NCBI GenBank assembly: GCA_018873245.2 | Contig: JAEMBT020000009.1 | Coordinates: 2,332,001-2,396,000 of the forward strand | Length of the DNA stretch: 64,000 bases | Direction of reading: 5' to 3' | Source: Archegozetes longisetosus | Taxonomy: Eukaryota > Arthropoda > Arachnida > Sarcoptiformes > Trhypochthoniidae | Part shown: in pieces, positions 33,534 to 44,344 of the stretch | Numbering within the stretch: the first letter of the stretch is position 1 | How the letters are laid out: each line of letters opens with the position of its first letter | The notes under the pieces: model-generated | The model's database searches: none | What the model saw: only the letters and a program-made list of their open reading frames with translations | What the model was told of the DNA's origin: nothing | Made by a program: the position numbers and the translations under genes

Positions 33534-34274
33534 TTATTCTTTGGTATTACTTATTAGCATAATATTTTTGTCGAGGTAATTTTCATTTTGGGATGTCAGC
33601 TCCTCAATCCATTCATCGGCAGTTGTTAATGGCATATCTTTGAACAATTTTGCGTACTTGTCAGTCAGTTCATTTTTATTGAACTCATATTGAGCCAATT
33701 TGAATGAAAGATTGTCCTTATTTAGTTCTAAATTTCTATTCTTGATACTAAACTTGATATCAGCAGTATAAATCTTGAGCTTTATATTATTGTTTGCAGG
33801 ATCCTTATTAACATCTCTTACATCAATAATAAATTGAATCAATTGAGCTTCAGTATCAGTTGCATGTTGGCGTTGCTTTACATTCGTATCATAAGTTAAT
33901 AATGTATTAAACATTTCTCTAAATAGTCTTTTTACTTTTGTTGAATCCTTCTCTTCCAAATCACCGTAAAATTTGATCAAACCATCTATGAATTGCCCAT
34001 ACAGACTGTCTTCAATTGCTTCAGTAAATTGATTAACCGTAGGCAGATTAAAGAAGGGTATTTTATCCAAACCAAGCAAATAATCTCTCAAATGAGTACC
34101 AGCTTCGGTCAAGTTTTGAGTTTGAGGACAAAATTTGGTATTGTGTTGAATTACATTCAACATTGTGGTCAAAGCATTAACGTGATTCTCAGGATCTAGT
34201 AATTCTATTCCACTTTTGAATGGATTAGATGTGTTTTTACCAAGAATAGTTGCAGAAGAAACCAAGACAGACAT
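33534..34274 (-). CDS. F2-family protein of unknown function (F2b, 246 aa)
   Basis: The frame is identical or nearly identical to F2a. The start is placed at 34274 after the TTTTGCAG splice-acceptor-like sequence; the frame is open to 34373 upstream. See F2a for the alignment with F1. The lack of substitutions shows recent duplication or gene conversion. Confidence 0.75.
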   Translation of the reverse strand: MSVLVSSATILGKNTSNPFKSGIELLDPENHVNALTTMLNVIQHNTKFCPQTQNLTEAGTHLRDYLLGLDKIPFFNLPTVNQFTEAIEDSLYGQFIDGLIKFYGDLEEKDSTKVKRLFREMFNTLLTYDTNVKQRQHATDTEAQLIQFIIDVRDVNKDPANNNIKLKIYTADIKFSIKNRNLELNKDNLSFKLAQYEFNKNELTDKYAKLFKDMPLTTADEWIEELTSQNENYLDKNIMLISNTKE

Positions 34275-34517
34275 TTTAGGCTGCAAAATATAAATCAAAA
34301 TAACATTAAGAAAATATGTTACTCTTCGACAGGCGTTAAGTTTGAATGCTATGTTTTTGTAAACTTTCCTCACTATTTATTATTTTAGGAGCCATTAGAA
34401 GCACTAAACCTAACCCAACCAGCCTTGAACTTTGATCCACAGTTGTTATTCACAAGTAACCCGCCAAAGTGGGAAAGCCAATGAAAAGCAGGTTTTGACC
34501 TCCTTTTGTTGGATTGG

Positions 34518-35168
34518 TGTCAGTTTCGCAGAAGCCAGTTTCGCAGAATGGCATTTTATACAGTCAGTTTAGCAGAAACAGGCTAAAATCAATTTTACAA
34601 CTGATTTTCTCATCCCTAAACCTTAGGGTTTGTCAGCTCATTCATACTTGTCAAAGTCAAATAAAAAAACTGATATTAATCACCAGATTTAGATAAAAGC
34701 TTAAGCACCAATAGTCAATAGAAAATAACAAGACTAAAAACATTTGGTCAAATATTAGATTTTCCTCATTCATTTCCACTAATATTTAAGCCCAATCTTG
34801 AAATTTTAAAACATATAACACTTAACTTATTAGTAGAGTTATAAAAACTATTTAATCGTACTTTCGAATAGTAGAATAAGATTTCTATCTTATATATCTA
34901 CTAATTTGGCTTAACAACTCCTATTTACAATATATTGTTTCAAATACTTTCAGAATCTATTACATCAATAACAAAATATTTTTTACGCAGAACATGAAGT
35001 GTGTACTCGAAAATTATTTCTAGAACTGAAGCTTTTCATAATGATTTTGAAAAATAGAGGTTTTCTAAAACCTAAACTGAGAACAGGAAAACAGAGATAT
35101 TACACTTTTCTGCTAAACTGACTGGTAAAAATGCCATTCTGCAAATCTGACTTCTGCGAAGCTGACAC
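34518..35168. mobile_element. MITE, block B copy
   Basis: This is the inverted copy of the MITE at 13858-14509, lying between F2b and F1d. Confidence 0.75.
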
Positions 35169-35739
35169 ATATGGTCTGGAATATCGAATGTTATACTATT
35201 TTAAAAGAAGCACTTTCAACATAGCGATAACATTATATTTTTCTAATAGCAGATAAAATCAAATTTGATAAAAGTTGTATTTAGTATTTTGTACACTTTT
35301 TATGTATAAACTGTCACATGCGAACCTTGTAATATGCGCGAAAAATTATACCTATTTAATTGCTATAACCGATATTATCGTCACTAATAAGAAGAAACTA
35401 ATTTGTCTAACTACCTGGTCTTATAAACAATACTTTGAGAAATTAATTCTGTATGACAACATTCTATTCCGTTTATTCAGTTCATTTCAACAACTCTACG
35501 AATATTGACTGTACCAAAATATCCAATTCCTTGGAGCTTCAATAATCAAAAATTAATGTATTTCAATTTTATTGTCACAGTTAATCAACTTACAAAACTT
35601 ATGTTCAATTTTTGTTCAATGTTCATATTTGATACTTGTGTTACTACTGAAAGAAATACATAGATTTGTAATATATTGTTAACATACCAATGATTATAGA
35701 CTGCGATATAGCCTTGATATAATACTATTGTAAATAAAA

Positions 35740-36480
35740 TTATTTTTGGAAGCATGTTCTTAAAGTAGGATTAGTTTTAGAATTCATCATGCCCATGAAG
35801 TCTTCGAAATTACTCTCTTCAAATTTTGACAAATCTTCAGCACGTGCAATAATCTCTGAATGATTTACAGTATATTCCGAAATAGTAACAGTATATTCCT
35901 GGTTTTCTTTTAAACCGTTTTTACCCGTATTCTCCTGAGTCAAATCAAGAGTTGTATAAGCGTATACAAATTTCAATTCATTCTTATTACGACTATCGAA
36001 ATGAAAACTAACAAAGACACTGGCATGCAGCTCTTTAGTTTTATCGTTAACCACTGCATTAGCTAAATTGTTGATGCCTTCCCCTATTTGTGTTTTAGCT
36101 TTGCCATCAAAATCTTTAAAAATATTTGTGAGTTCCTCCTTGATTTTATCATAATTCCTCTCATTAAAAGATTTTTTGATACTTTCGTTATTTGCAGGGG
36201 TGTTTAAAACTGGAACATTTTCGAGTGCCTCAAGAAATCGATGAAACGATTCGACCATCTTTTTACTATCGTCACCAGTAGCAGCATTGTCTGCTGCCGG
36301 ATGGAAACCCATTTTATTTGCTACTGCCTTCAAAACACTGGAAACTGCATCCATATGTCTTTCAATATTCGTAAACATGTCTAGTGCGTTACCGCTTCTA
36401 AGCGTAGCTAACAATCGATGTTGTTTTGGTCTTGGGTCATCACCAATAAGAAGGCAGCTGCTAAATAATCTGGTTGACAT
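35740..36480 (-). CDS. F1-family protein of unknown function (F1d, 246 aa)
   Basis: This frame is intact and begins MSTRLFSSCLLIG, with arginine in place of the usual glycine at position 4. The core segments (HMDAVSSVLKAVANK, VFVSFHFDSRNKNELKFVYA) and the C-terminus TLRTCFQK are conserved. It has the standard length. Its promoter carries TATAAAAG at 36613-36620 and two 12-bp repeats. The overlapping downstream ORF is the short, open form. It faces a truncated F1 copy (36795-37072), as F1a does at 9016. Confidence 0.8.
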   Translation of the reverse strand: MSTRLFSSCLLIGDDPRPKQHRLLATLRSGNALDMFTNIERHMDAVSSVLKAVANKMGFHPAADNAATGDDSKKMVESFHRFLEALENVPVLNTPANNESIKKSFNERNYDKIKEELTNIFKDFDGKAKTQIGEGINNLANAVVNDKTKELHASVFVSFHFDSRNKNELKFVYAYTTLDLTQENTGKNGLKENQEYTVTISEYTVNHSEIIARAEDLSKFEESNFEDFMGMMNSKTNPTLRTCFQK

Positions 36481-36612
36481 TGTTCACAGTGGTTTTTCTT
36501 AAGAAAATATAAATAAGAAATTATTATTAGTATTAAATTAGTATTACTACAGTATTAATACTTACAGATTGGCTTCAGAAACAATTAATGTTGAGTACAA
36601 ATTTTAGCTCGG

Positions 36613-36620
36613 CTTTTATA
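36613..36620 (-). promoter_or_regulatory. TATA box of F1d
   Basis: TATAAAAG on the minus strand is preceded by two GAGGTTTGGTGT-type repeats, as in F1a. Confidence 0.65.
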
Positions 36621-36794
36621 CCAAACCTCACACCAAACCTCAATAATACAAACATGCTTTGTTGGCAAATAAACATTATTACTAGGGCCAACAAAAGGAG
36701 GTAAAAACCTAGTTTTGATTGGCTTTCCCACTTTGGCGGATTTCTTGTGAATAACAACTGTGGATCAGAGTTCAAGGCTGGTTAGGTTAGGTCA

Positions 36795-37072
36795 GGGTTG
36801 GAATTATGATAAAATCAAGGAGGAACTCACAAGTATTTTTAAAGCTTATGATGGTAAAAGTAAAACGACAAGGGGAAGCCATCAACAATTTAGCTAATGC
36901 AGGGGTTAACGATAAAACTAAAGACCTGAATGCCAGTGTCTTTGTTAGTTTTCATTTCGATTGTCTTAATAAGAATGAATTGAAATTTGTATACGCTTAT
37001 ACAACTCTTGATTTGACTCAGGAGAATACGGGTAAAAATGGTTTAAAAGAAAACCAGGAATATACTGTTTAA
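36795..37072 (+). pseudogene. F1-family fragment at the palindrome centre
   Basis: It enters F1 at NYDKIKEELTSIF right after a GGTTAGG-rich junction, shifts frame near 36870, and ends abruptly after NQEYTV. There it is joined to the sequence that normally lies about 0.6 kb downstream of F1. Both ends are therefore breakpoints. Confidence 0.8.
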
Positions 37073-38044
37073 TGGGTAAAAATATAATGTTATCGCTATG
37101 TTGAAAGTGCTTCTTTTAAAATAGTATAACATTCGATATTCCAGACCATATGTGTCAGCTTCGCAGAAGTCAGATTTGCAGAATGGCATTTTTACCAGTC
37201 AGTTTAGCAGAAAAGTGTAATATCTCTGTTTTCCTGTTCTCAGTTTAGGTTTTAGAAAACCTCTATTTTTCAAAATCATTATGAAAAGCTTCAGTTCTAG
37301 AAATAATTTTCAGTACACACTTCATGTTCTGCGTAAAAAATATTTTGTTATTGATGTAATAGATTCTGAAAGTATTTGAAACAATATATTGTAAATAGGA
37401 GTTGTTAAGCCAAATTAGTAGATATATAAGATAGAAATCTTATTCTACTATTCGAAAGTACGATTAAATAGTTTTTATAACTCTACTAATAAGTTAAGTG
37501 TTATATGTTTTAAAATTTCAAGATTGGGCTTAAATATTAGTGGAAATGAATGAGGAAAATCTAATATTTGACCAAATGTTTTTAGTCTTGTTATTTTCTA
37601 TTGACTATTGGTGCTTAAGCTTTTATCTAAATCTGGTGATTAATATCAGTTTTTTTATTTGACTTTGACAAGTATGAATGAGCTGACAAACCCTAAGGTT
37701 TAGGGATGAGAAAATCAGTTGTAAAATTGATTTTAGCCTGTTTCTGCTAAACTGACTGTATAAAATGCCATTCTGCGAAACTGGCTTCTGCGAAACTGAC
37801 ACCAATCCAACAAAAGGAGGTCAAAACCTGCTTTTCATTGGCTTTCCCACTTTGGCGGGTTACTTGTGAATAACAACTGTGGATCAAAGTTCAAGGCTGG
37901 TTGGGTTAGGTTTAGTGCTTCTAATGGCTCCTAAAATAATAAATAGTGAGGAAAGTTTACAAAAACATAGCATTCAAACTTAACGCCTGTCGAAGAGTAA
38001 CATATTTTCTTAATGTTATTTTGATTTATATTTTGCAGCCTAAA

Positions 38045-38764
38045 ATGTCTGTCTTGGTTTCTTCTGCAACTATTCTTGGTAAAAACACATCTAATCCATT
38101 CAAAAGTGGAATAGAATTACTAGATCCTGAGAATCACGTTAATGCTTTGACCACAATGTTGAATGTAATTCAACACAATACCAAATTTTGTCCTCAAACT
38201 CAAAACTTGACCGAAGCTGGTACTCATTTGAGAGATTATTTGCTTGGTTTGGATAAAATACCCTTCTTTAATCTGCCTACGGTTAATCAATTTACTGAAG
38301 CAATTGAAGACAGTCTGTATGGGCAATTCATAGATGGTTTGATCAAATTTTACGGTGATTTGGAAGAGAAGGATTCAACAAAAGTAAAAAGACTATTTAG
38401 AGAAATGTTTAATACATTATTAACTTATGATACGAATGTAAAGCAACGCCAACATGCAACTGATACTGAAGCTCAATTGATTCAATTTATTATTGATGTA
38501 AGAGATGTTAATAAGGATCCTGCAAACAATAATATAAAGCTCAAGATTTATACTGCTGATATCAAGTTTAGTATCAAGAATAGAAATTTAGAACTAAATA
38601 AGGACAATCTTTCATTCAAATTGGCTCAATATGAGTTCAATAAAAATGAACTGACTGACAAGTACGCAAAATTGTTCAAAGATATGCCATTAACAACTGC
38701 CGATGAATGGATTGAGGAGCTGACATCCCAAAATGAAAATTACCTCGACAAAATATTATGCTAA
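38045..38764 (+). CDS. F2-family protein, C-terminus altered by one-base loss (F2c)
   Basis: It is identical to F2a except that one A is missing from a run near 38752. The last 11 residues (ending LISNTKE) are replaced by ILC and an early stop. The start is placed at 38045 as in F2a. The change may be real or a homopolymer read error. Confidence 0.7.
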   Translation: MSVLVSSATILGKNTSNPFKSGIELLDPENHVNALTTMLNVIQHNTKFCPQTQNLTEAGTHLRDYLLGLDKIPFFNLPTVNQFTEAIEDSLYGQFIDGLIKFYGDLEEKDSTKVKRLFREMFNTLLTYDTNVKQRQHATDTEAQLIQFIIDVRDVNKDPANNNIKLKIYTADIKFSIKNRNLELNKDNLSFKLAQYEFNKNELTDKYAKLFKDMPLTTADEWIEELTSQNENYLDKILC

Positions 38765-40060
38765 TAAGTAATACCAAAGAATAATATACTATTTCACCAA
38801 TAATATTAGATTTCAGGTCTAATGTTATCAATCTCTAAAAATATTATTTAGAAAAATATCAATTGTAGTATCAATAATAATGGACAGTGTTTATGATAAT
38901 TTTGTGTAATAATAGATATACAAAGTGTTGTTCTAGCTTTTACTTAATAATAAACAAAACCATTATTTGATTATAGAAATATTTCATTTAATTATCTCAG
39001 GATTAATCATATTGCATAATATTCAGTATACAGATAAAGTCATAAGGTTATTTAACATTTGTATTTTGACAAATATTTATATTATATTTATACTTAATGA
39101 CTTTATTTTGCTTCGTGAAGACTCAATTTTATTATGAATTATTATGAATATGAAAATTATAAAAGTAATCAGAAATGAATGATAAGCCGATTCTCATGCT
39201 TTTACTAATTTATCAAGAAATTCTCACACCAACTCTCACACTCTTTTAAAATTATCATAAGATTAGTGTTGATGAATAAAGTATTAAAACTATTCCTCGA
39301 AATTATTGGTTCTAAGTTCGGCACTTATTTTACTACAAGGTCTGAGGTTTAGTATAAAAGGTTCTACTCTATACATCCAAAACCACAACATATAAACCCA
39401 AAACAACTAAAACAATTGATCTCAAAACATAAAACCGAAATAGACATAGTCGAAAATATTATATCGAAGGCACAAAATCTGAGTCATATAATCGAATAAC
39501 AAAATATCGATTGTAATATTAGTCGAATGAGAAATAACTAAAATTTTCGACAGTTGCTACAGGTGCTTATTGATATGTTTGAAATACAAATAATCAAATT
39601 TAATCAAACCATTATAACTATTAACTTATCACAAATTTATTAGATTTAACTGCTTCACGTATTTTATACGTGTCTTTAATCACTTCTTAATATAAATAAT
39701 AAAATGTTAATCAATTATTTTAGTGGTCGTTAGAAGTATTGAATACTTTGAAACTATTGATGGCTAACAATGTATATAAAGCAAAAGGTGACTAATTATT
39801 TCAATATGTCGGAGTACTTTTATGTAAAAGTACACTTTATAAACTATTATAAGATTTCATTAAAATGATTTTAGACTATAAGAACTTGGTTTAATAAGTC
39901 GTGAATATATTGTTTTTCGACATATATGTTTCGGTTTTATGTACATTTCAATGAAAAAATGTTTCGGATAAAAAATTTTAGATTAAAAGAAACTTTCGAT
40001 TATAAAAAATTAGGTCTTATGATTTAGACATTTTGTGTTTAGTCGTTTAGTAGTAGACTC
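38765..40060. other. Spacer of block C, no gene seen
   Basis: This is a copy of 15493-16770. The promoter-like TATAAAAG recurs at 39353-39360. Confidence 0.6.
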
Positions 40061-40062
40061 GA

Positions 40063-40760
40063 TCTTACATATAAACGGTTTCAAATGCTTTCCAGTTTGA
40101 AATAGAATTAATTAAGTTATCATTGGTCAGTTTAAGATCAATATATCTCCTGCCATTATCTGTATAATAGGTAGGTATTTTATAGTTATCATTAAGTAGA
40201 AGTAGATTTTCTCGGCTTATAAATTTAATTAAAGAGTTTCCTCGAACGTCCTCTCTTTTATCGATCCAGAGCTTACTTTTTAGCGTTTGAATCCATCGAA
40301 ATCAGAAGCATTTGAGGTTTAACTTTATCAATGGCCTGTTTTATATGCCTTAAATCATAATTAATTGGTTGAAATGGAGAACACAAAGAGATGTCAGTTA
40401 TTGTTCTGTTTGTTAAACTGAATTTGATAATAGTTGAGAAACTATTAGATAGACTTTCAATGAATATTACTTGAATTGAAGGATTTATGACTGAAATAGC
40501 TGTCTTGACTGGACCAATACTTCTGTAAAATGTTCTGTAATTTAATGGCAAACCACTTAATTTGTCACTAACAGTATACGCTCTTGAATCAAAACTAAAT
40601 CAACTTTTTTATCAAATATGAATTGTGTTAATTGTGTCGTCGCAACTTTACTTCGCTGTAAATTTATCTGCAAGCATTTAATGCTTTTTGTTTCTAATAT
40701 GTTTTGTCCGTTATAATTACTAATCATAATCAATGCGTGACTTAACTAATTGTTGTATTC
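40063..40760 (-). pseudogene. R1-clade retrotransposon: endonuclease domain
   Basis: On the minus strand, IKCLQINLQRSKVATTQLTQ marks the start of an apurinic-type endonuclease. A frame at 40551-40273 includes LISMDSNAKK (the catalytic DSNA box). It ends with LINSISNWKAFETVYM just before the SDH box, where the palindrome begins. It belongs to the element whose RT lies at 29866-32261. Confidence 0.82.
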
Positions 40761-40839
40761 TAATGAAAGATTAGCAACTTTTATGATATGCTGAGTGGTT
40801 TGTAGCTTATTTTATTCTTTGATTTGGGTGTTAATTATG

Positions 40840-41036
40840 TTTCATACAGTTGATGCACAATAGCTGTTCACTGCTTGCTTGACAAGACTTTGAATCATGT
40901 CTTTGACTACAATGTCCACATTTCTCTTCTGTATGTTTGCAAACATTTGCTTTATGGCCAAAGCCATGGAATTTGTTGCATCTGATAATCGGTAGACAGT
41001 CTTCAACTCTGCAAGAACTCCAATCGATGAAAATAC
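40840..41036 (-). pseudogene. R1-clade ORF1, zinc-knuckle end
   Basis: The minus strand encodes RCNKFHGFGHKANVCK followed by CGHCSQRHDSKSC and CINC, the paired knuckles of R1-type ORF1 proteins. The second cysteine of the first knuckle is replaced by phenylalanine. The frame joins 43540 cleanly when the solo LTR and one ATAC are removed. Confidence 0.82.
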
Positions 41037-41260
41037 TGTGAAGTGTAAAATTTATCTATATACGTTATCATTATTAAGCAATAGACTAATTAAGAAATAT
41101 TTTATTATATAATTAAAAGAAAATTTATTATACTGATAAAGTAATAGATAAAAAGTTTATTTTATCCACAATAAGCTCTCTTTTAACTTTTTTAATTATA
41201 AACATGTTTTTCTAAGAAAATATCAAGAATTATATAAGCTTAAGTTTTAAGAATAAGATA

Positions 41261-41957
41261 TTAGTTCACTCCAAAATTTTTGCGCCTTGACTCAACGCTG
41301 AAATTAATCATATTATTTTTTATTGGTTTACAAACTCTATCGTAATAGACAATAATACGACAATAATTTATTAGAATTGGATGAGTGGCTTACAAACAAT
41401 GAAAGATCAAATCTCTTAGAGGAATTGCATTTTTACATGAAAATGCCCAAAAATTCTGGTTTTAAAATTCCTGACAAAAAGCGGAACATTAAAATCAAAA
41501 TAAAATAGTGAGGTTCGAAGACTTATAAACGTCTATATACAATGAAAATTTATTCTTAATTAATCTCATAATTGTTTTTCCAATTTTTCAAATTTTATGA
41601 ATTTTCTAGCATACACATTAGTTGTGTTCCTCTCGCGAAAAAAATAATTTTTTTAACTTGAAATTCAGCATAGTAAGACATGATATACGCTATAATAAAC
41701 TGGTAAAATTTGATCAAAATCGCATAAAGTTAAGATATTTTTTTAATAAAAACATTATCTTCATTTTATTATTTTTCGGAAAATAAAAAAATTCATCGAC
41801 ATAAAATTTTAAAAAGTTCATTAAAATCAAACCATTTATCTAAAATTAAAAAATACTCAGTCTATAGGCCTATAAAGAGTTATATTGTATGTTTATGTGG
41901 TTAATTATTTAAAAATTTTTTTTAATCTGGAGGCGCAAAAATTTTGGAGTGAACTAA
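41261..41957. mobile_element. TIR element 1 in LTR-2 (TA target)
   Basis: Inverted ends TTAGTTCACTCCAAAATTTT, with TA at 41259-41260 and 41958-41959. No transposase recognised. Confidence 0.82.
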
Positions 41958-41982
41958 TAAGATAGAATACAGAAAAGGTATA

Positions 41983-42614
41983 CAGCTATCTCCACCTCGA
42001 TCTCCACCAATTGAGCAAGCTACCATTTCTCCAATTCTAAACCTGGATTCTCGAGTCGTAACCTAAACAAGCCAACCTACCATACCTTAGTTTATATCAG
42101 GCTTGTTTAGGTTACGACTCGAGAATCCAGGTTTATCCATTACGAGGTACTAAACCAAACAATGATGGATATCTCGAGAACTACTTGAGATAATTGACCA
42201 AGTGAGGTATTAAAATGTTCGGTTCGATGTCCCGAGTTCAATTATATATCACTTGGCGGGGTCGGCCACTCCCGTCGGGAGTTGTTTAGAAGTGATCAGG
42301 TTCTGGTCAAAAGTGGTCAAGTGTAGTATCAAAATGTTCAGCTTGACGAACTGAATCCAATGATATATCACACTTGGGGGTGGGAGGTCGGGAACCCCTT
42401 TAGACCCATTAGCCCGGATTCACCCTATAAAAATACATGTAAAATTTAGTAAATCTTTAATAACTTTTTAATATTAATAAATTTTTAAGTCTCTTTTTTG
42501 CGTTTAAAACCGGATTATATAGGCTTTAAAATGAAATTAATTTGATCAAGATCGGTTAAGAATTGAAGAAATGGTAGCTTGCTCAATTGGTGGAGATCGA
42601 GGTGGAGATAGCTG
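41983..42614. mobile_element. TIR element 2 in LTR-2 (TATA target) with inner hairpin
   Basis: Inverted ends start CAGCTATCTCCACCTCGATC and match over about 47 bp. TATA lies on both sides. Inside, 42038-42073 and 42100-42135 form a perfect 36-bp hairpin, itself perhaps a small fold-back insertion. Confidence 0.82.
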
Positions 42615-42649
42615 TATATGGAGAGCAGGGAAAGTGTAGAAGGGACATA

Positions 42650-43190
42650 CAGGGTGTAGCAGTTAATATGTACGCTCTAAAACGCTTATAACTTCGAAAC
42701 CTGTGGGCCTAGAAAGTTTAAATTTGATATAAATTAATTCCAGAGATACTCATTTTCGCACAGAAATTTTCAAGGTCATTCAAGGCCATTTAAGGTCATT
42801 CGACAGAAATCGTTTTTAACATCTGAGAAGTTTGATAGTCATTTTATTAAGGACATTTAACATGCCGCGAAGACGATCCTTTTCTCTTAAAGAAAAAATT
42901 GATATTCTTGAGCAGTTTCTGTTCGCCAAAAAGAGTCCAACTAAAGCATGAGGGTAAACAAATCAAATTACACAAGGACTAAAGGGCGAACACCGAATTT
43001 GGTGGAGGCGAGGACAATGACTTGAAAAAATAATTTCTGTCGAATGACCTTAAATGACCTTGAATGACCTTGAAAATTTCTGTGCGAAAATGAGTATCTC
43101 TGGAATTCATTTATATCAAATTTCAACTTTCTAGGCCCACAGGTTTCAAAGTTATAAGCGTTTTAGAGCGTACATATTAACTGTTACACC

Positions 43191-43193
<3 letters not shown>
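42650..43193 (+). mobile_element. TIR element 3 in LTR-2 with helix-turn-helix remnant
   Basis: Inverted ends start CAGGGTGTAGCAGTTAATAT and match over more than 100 bp, with TA on both sides. At 42861 the plus strand reads MPRRRSFSLKEKIDILEQF, resembling the start of a pogo/CENP-B-type DNA-binding domain, soon closed by stops. Confidence 0.8.

Positions 43194-43225
<32 letters not shown>
43194..43225. repeat. (TA)n microsatellite
   Basis: A run of TA directly after TIR element 3, probably grown from its TA target site. Confidence 0.9.
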
Positions 43226-43227
<2 letters not shown>

Positions 43228-43539
43228 GATAGTGTATGTTAATAAGCGTATAACATGTAATATTAAATATTTTAAATAAAGTTACATTAGTATTAATAGT
43301 GAAAATTGTGTTAATTCATCAATACATCGCGTATTATAAAAGTAAGATATGGAAGTTATAATTTAAAACACGAGTCCAGCCTGACTCTAACATAAACGAA
43401 TTGAGATCTCACATTGAGGTCCCCGATCTCAATTTGTACATCTAACAAATAACAAAACATAGGACAATATAAATTGTTTAATAAAAATTCTAAAATTAAT
43501 TAGAAAAGATCCCAAGTCACGAAATAAACGTGACAATAC

Positions 43540-44322
43540 GCTTGGTTTTCATTATTACATTTCTCAATCCTGGACTTACTTCCAGACAATACATATAATT
43601 GAATTTTGGATTTCTTTTCCTGAATTTAAATTTGATTTTGATCTCGTTGTCCGCGCAAATATTCGAGTTTCTCAAATAATCATTGATTTCCTGATTGTTT
43701 GCAATTATAGTGTCAATCAATCGGTTTTCATCTATGTAAGGATTAACATCACGTAAAAGTAGAGTTGGTTTTCGTTTATTAGATATCTCGGCTGTTAAAC
43801 CAACTTTTTTGCTTAGTATGACTTGTGATAGTGTTTCACATTCTTTCTTATATCTGCATTCAATCAATAGCCCACCATTTGAGACATTTATGTGATTTAA
43901 TACCCACTTTCAGTTGAGATGGTTTTATACAATTCTTGACTATTTCCTCCGTTTTCTTTGATGTCATACTGTTGTCTTTGGTACTGATCAGAACGTAATG
44001 TTTTGATACCTATATCAATGTTTGTTGAACACTAGAGACAATAGATGCATGGGTATTTGTTGAAAAGTGATTCTCAATATTGTCCAAACATTTGTTTACA
44101 TCATTAAGTAAATCAAAATGTCTGTCTTTATTGTTTTAGCTCCTCATCAATTACTAATTTCAAATTATTTATCAATTGATTTTGCTCTTTAAACAATTGA
44201 TAGAATTCCACCACAAACTTTTATAATTCACCTTTAATAGATCTTGCCAGATTTGCTAGTATTTTCATTAAATTTGAACACAATTTGCGAAAAACGCAAC
44301 ATGTGACTTCTTTTGTCGTCCA
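43540..44322 (-). pseudogene. R1-clade ORF1, N-terminal and central part
   Basis: It begins near 44322 with MDDKRSHM, comparable to MDDVTSD of the plus-strand element at 47802. It has several frame breaks, then a clean 116-codon frame (43867-43517) with YIDENRLIDTIIANNQEIND and YCLEVSPGLRNVIM. These segments correspond to DKNREIIEFFDQN and FVLEVSP of the other copy. The 5' flank contains AACCTAACATAACC. Confidence 0.8.
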
Positions 44323-44344
44323 TGTTTTTCGGTTATGTTAGGTT

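Larger units (their letters stand above)
32262..36790 (-). repeat. Left arm of F1/F2 palindrome (block B)
   Basis: This is an inverted copy of about 12184-16770, carrying spacer, F2b, MITE and F1d in minus orientation. It faces block C. The arms match from 32262-35230 to 37085-40060 with very few differences. Confidence 0.9.
37085..40060 (+). repeat. Right arm of F1/F2 palindrome (block C)
   Basis: It repeats 13785-16760 in the plus sense, with MITE (37153-37803), F2c and spacer. It ends at GTAGACTCG, the same point (within two bases) where block B ends at 32262. Confidence 0.9.
41037..43535. repeat. Solo LTR (family LTR-2) carrying three nested TIR elements
   Basis: The ends match the LTR at 19865-20455, and ATAC flanks both sides (41033-41036 and 43536-43539). 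The core LTR is about 590 bp. The rest is three insertions (41261-41957, 41983-42614, 42650-43193) and a (TA)n tract. Confidence 0.85.

Noticed and set aside
32262-40060. The palindrome as a single giant DNA transposon with 3-kb inverted ends
   Set aside because: No target duplication is visible, the same sequence continues beyond this end point in the other copies (16770, 6247), and no transposase is encoded. Duplication and inversion is simpler.
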